From: Candidatus Thorarchaeota archaeon MP11T_1
Lineage (GTDB): Archaea > Asgardarchaeota > Thorarchaeia > Thorarchaeales > Thorarchaeaceae
Direction of reading: 5' to 3'
NCBI GenBank assembly: GCA_002825515.1
Contig: PJET01000013.1
Coordinates: 1 to 23,104 of the forward strand
Length of the DNA stretch: 23,104 nucleotides
The translations under genes were made by a program, and so were the position numbers. This document shows, piece by piece, positions 22,628 to 23,104 of this stretch. Every line of letters starts with the position of its first letter. The stretch's first letter is position 1. Under the pieces are notes generated by a model that saw only the letters and a list, made by a program, of their open reading frames with translations, ran no database searches and was not told the origin of the DNA.

Positions 22628-23024
22628 GGGCCGCCTCCTGTCGCAATGTTTCTACAAGTTTTCGAACCTTGTGGCATAACTTTCGTATCTCTTCACGAGA
22701 AACAGTCTCTCCAGATGGGCAATCCTTATCGATAACACATTTTCTCTTTCGTGCATCATAGATTACTGGATAATACCTACATCCCTCGGGTCTGTCTTCA
22801 TAGATACGACAGACCTGTGTTTCAGGGTCATAGAAGAAGCAGTTACCATTCACATTTTTGAGTTCACAGAAACCCGCCATCACCCTAATAACGAAATCTT
22901 TTCTATCATAACCCAAGGCTTCAATTCTTTCGACATCTTCTCGAGTCAAGGTCATTTCAGTTTCCGTGCAACACAGTCGAATCTCTTCGCAGGATCCATC
23001 GTGGTTGCAGACAAATGGGGTCAA
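22608..23024 (-). CDS. YkgJ-family cysteine-cluster protein
   Basis: 138 residues with ten or more cysteines. The hallmark is CRIYEDRPEGCRYYP (Cys72, Cys82), with Cys6, Cys12, Cys18, Cys19, Cys53, Cys62, Cys96 and Cys102 around it. The family is thought to bind zinc or iron; its role is not established. No ATG fits, and the start is TTG at 23022-23024 with AGGAG 11 bases upstream. It precedes the PHP gene in a co-directional operon. Position and metal-binding residues would suit a metal-handling helper for the downstream metalloenzymes, but that is a guess. Confidence 0.85.
   Translation of the reverse strand: MTPFVCNHDGSCEEIRLCCTETEMTLTREDVERIEALGYDRKDFVIRVMAGFCELKNVNGNCFFYDPETQVCRIYEDRPEGCRYYPVIYDARKRKCVIDKDCPSGETVSREEIRKLCHKVRKLVETLRQEAAHGESPC
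22634..22639 (-). promoter_or_regulatory. Ribosome binding site of the PHP gene inside the YkgJ-type gene
   Basis: The minus strand reads AGGAGG, a full match to the anti-Shine-Dalgarno core, ending 6 bases before the ATG at 22627. It lies in the coding sequence of the upstream gene and proves the 20-base overlap of the two reading frames. Confidence 0.7.
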
Positions 23025-23062
23025 TATACTTAGTACTCCTAGCGCATCGGTCAGATTGCGGT

Positions 23063-23104
23063 TTAATGGGTCATCACGCTGATGAGGTCGTTCACCTTCC
23101 CTAC
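23063..23104 (-). CDS. C-terminal tail of a gene cut by the window edge (tentative)
   Basis: On the minus strand the frame is open from the right edge to a TAA at 23063-23065, giving VGKVNDLISVMTH. It lies 38 bases upstream of the YkgJ-type gene and is co-directional with it. Fourteen codons are too few to prove a gene or name a family. Confidence 0.3.
   Translation of the reverse strand, partial: VGKVNDLISVMTH

Noticed and set aside
23044..23084. A possible half-size C/D RNA on the minus strand (GTGATGA, 16 bases, CTGA, with CATC/GATG flanks).
   Set aside because: The stem is only 4 bp with unequal offsets, there are no C'/D' boxes, and the C box overlaps the end of a possible coding frame. 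It is probably coincidence.
1..23104. Search for tRNA or rRNA genes, CRISPR repeats, insertion sequences and long direct repeats.
   Set aside because: None seen by eye. All gaps between genes are under about 170 bases and, apart from the C/D RNA and promoter elements listed, hold no recognisable structure.

Overview
The window looks like a stretch of archaeal chromosome with moderate GC content. Support comes from the large subunit of the archaeal/eukaryotic-type DNA primase (PriL), an OGG1-type DNA glycosylase, archaea-enriched families (DUF763, a small Toprim protein, a Mut7-C nuclease), A/T-rich TATA-like boxes 24-28 bases upstream of start codons (leaderless style), and a box C/D guide RNA. 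The lineage cannot be fixed from sequence alone. An Asgard/Thorarchaeota-like genome is my guess, with low confidence. There is no rRNA, tRNA, insertion sequence or CRISPR array, and no gap between genes exceeds about 170 bases.

Left part (1-6250): the end of a methyltransferase is followed by a minus-strand group with a HAD-type protein, an exported membrane-anchored protein and a small chagasin-like protein. Then come two tail-to-tail TPR genes, one long and soluble and one short and membrane-anchored. After them is a minus-strand run of metallo-beta-lactamase hydrolase, DUF763 and DUF3795.

Middle (6300-10460): a plus-strand run encodes a thioredoxin-like protein, a methyltransferase, a small zinc ribbon and priL. 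It meets ogg head-on with a 4-base overlap. Between ogg and mobB lies a plus-strand box C/D sRNA with its own TATA box, which is the most striking feature that is not a protein gene.

ABC operon (10520-18300): an operon in the order ATPase-permease-permease-ATPase. The two permeases (about 970 aa each) are paralogues. Each is an internally duplicated MacB/FtsX-type protein with about ten membrane segments and two large extracytoplasmic domains. The second ATPase has an extra C-terminal domain ending in a zinc ribbon. The operon starts at a promoter overlapped by two palindromes and ends at a hairpin plus T-tract placed inside the end of the convergent Toprim gene. Stop codons and Shine-Dalgarno sites overlap at every junction, so translation is probably coupled. 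The substrate is unknown.

Right part (18260-23104): a Toprim protein and a zinc-dependent alcohol dehydrogenase (minus) diverge from an OsmC-family protein (plus). Next is a tight minus-strand operon of YkgJ-type cysteine-cluster protein, PHP-domain phosphoesterase, amidohydrolase and Mut7-C nuclease, with the tail of one more gene cut by the window edge.
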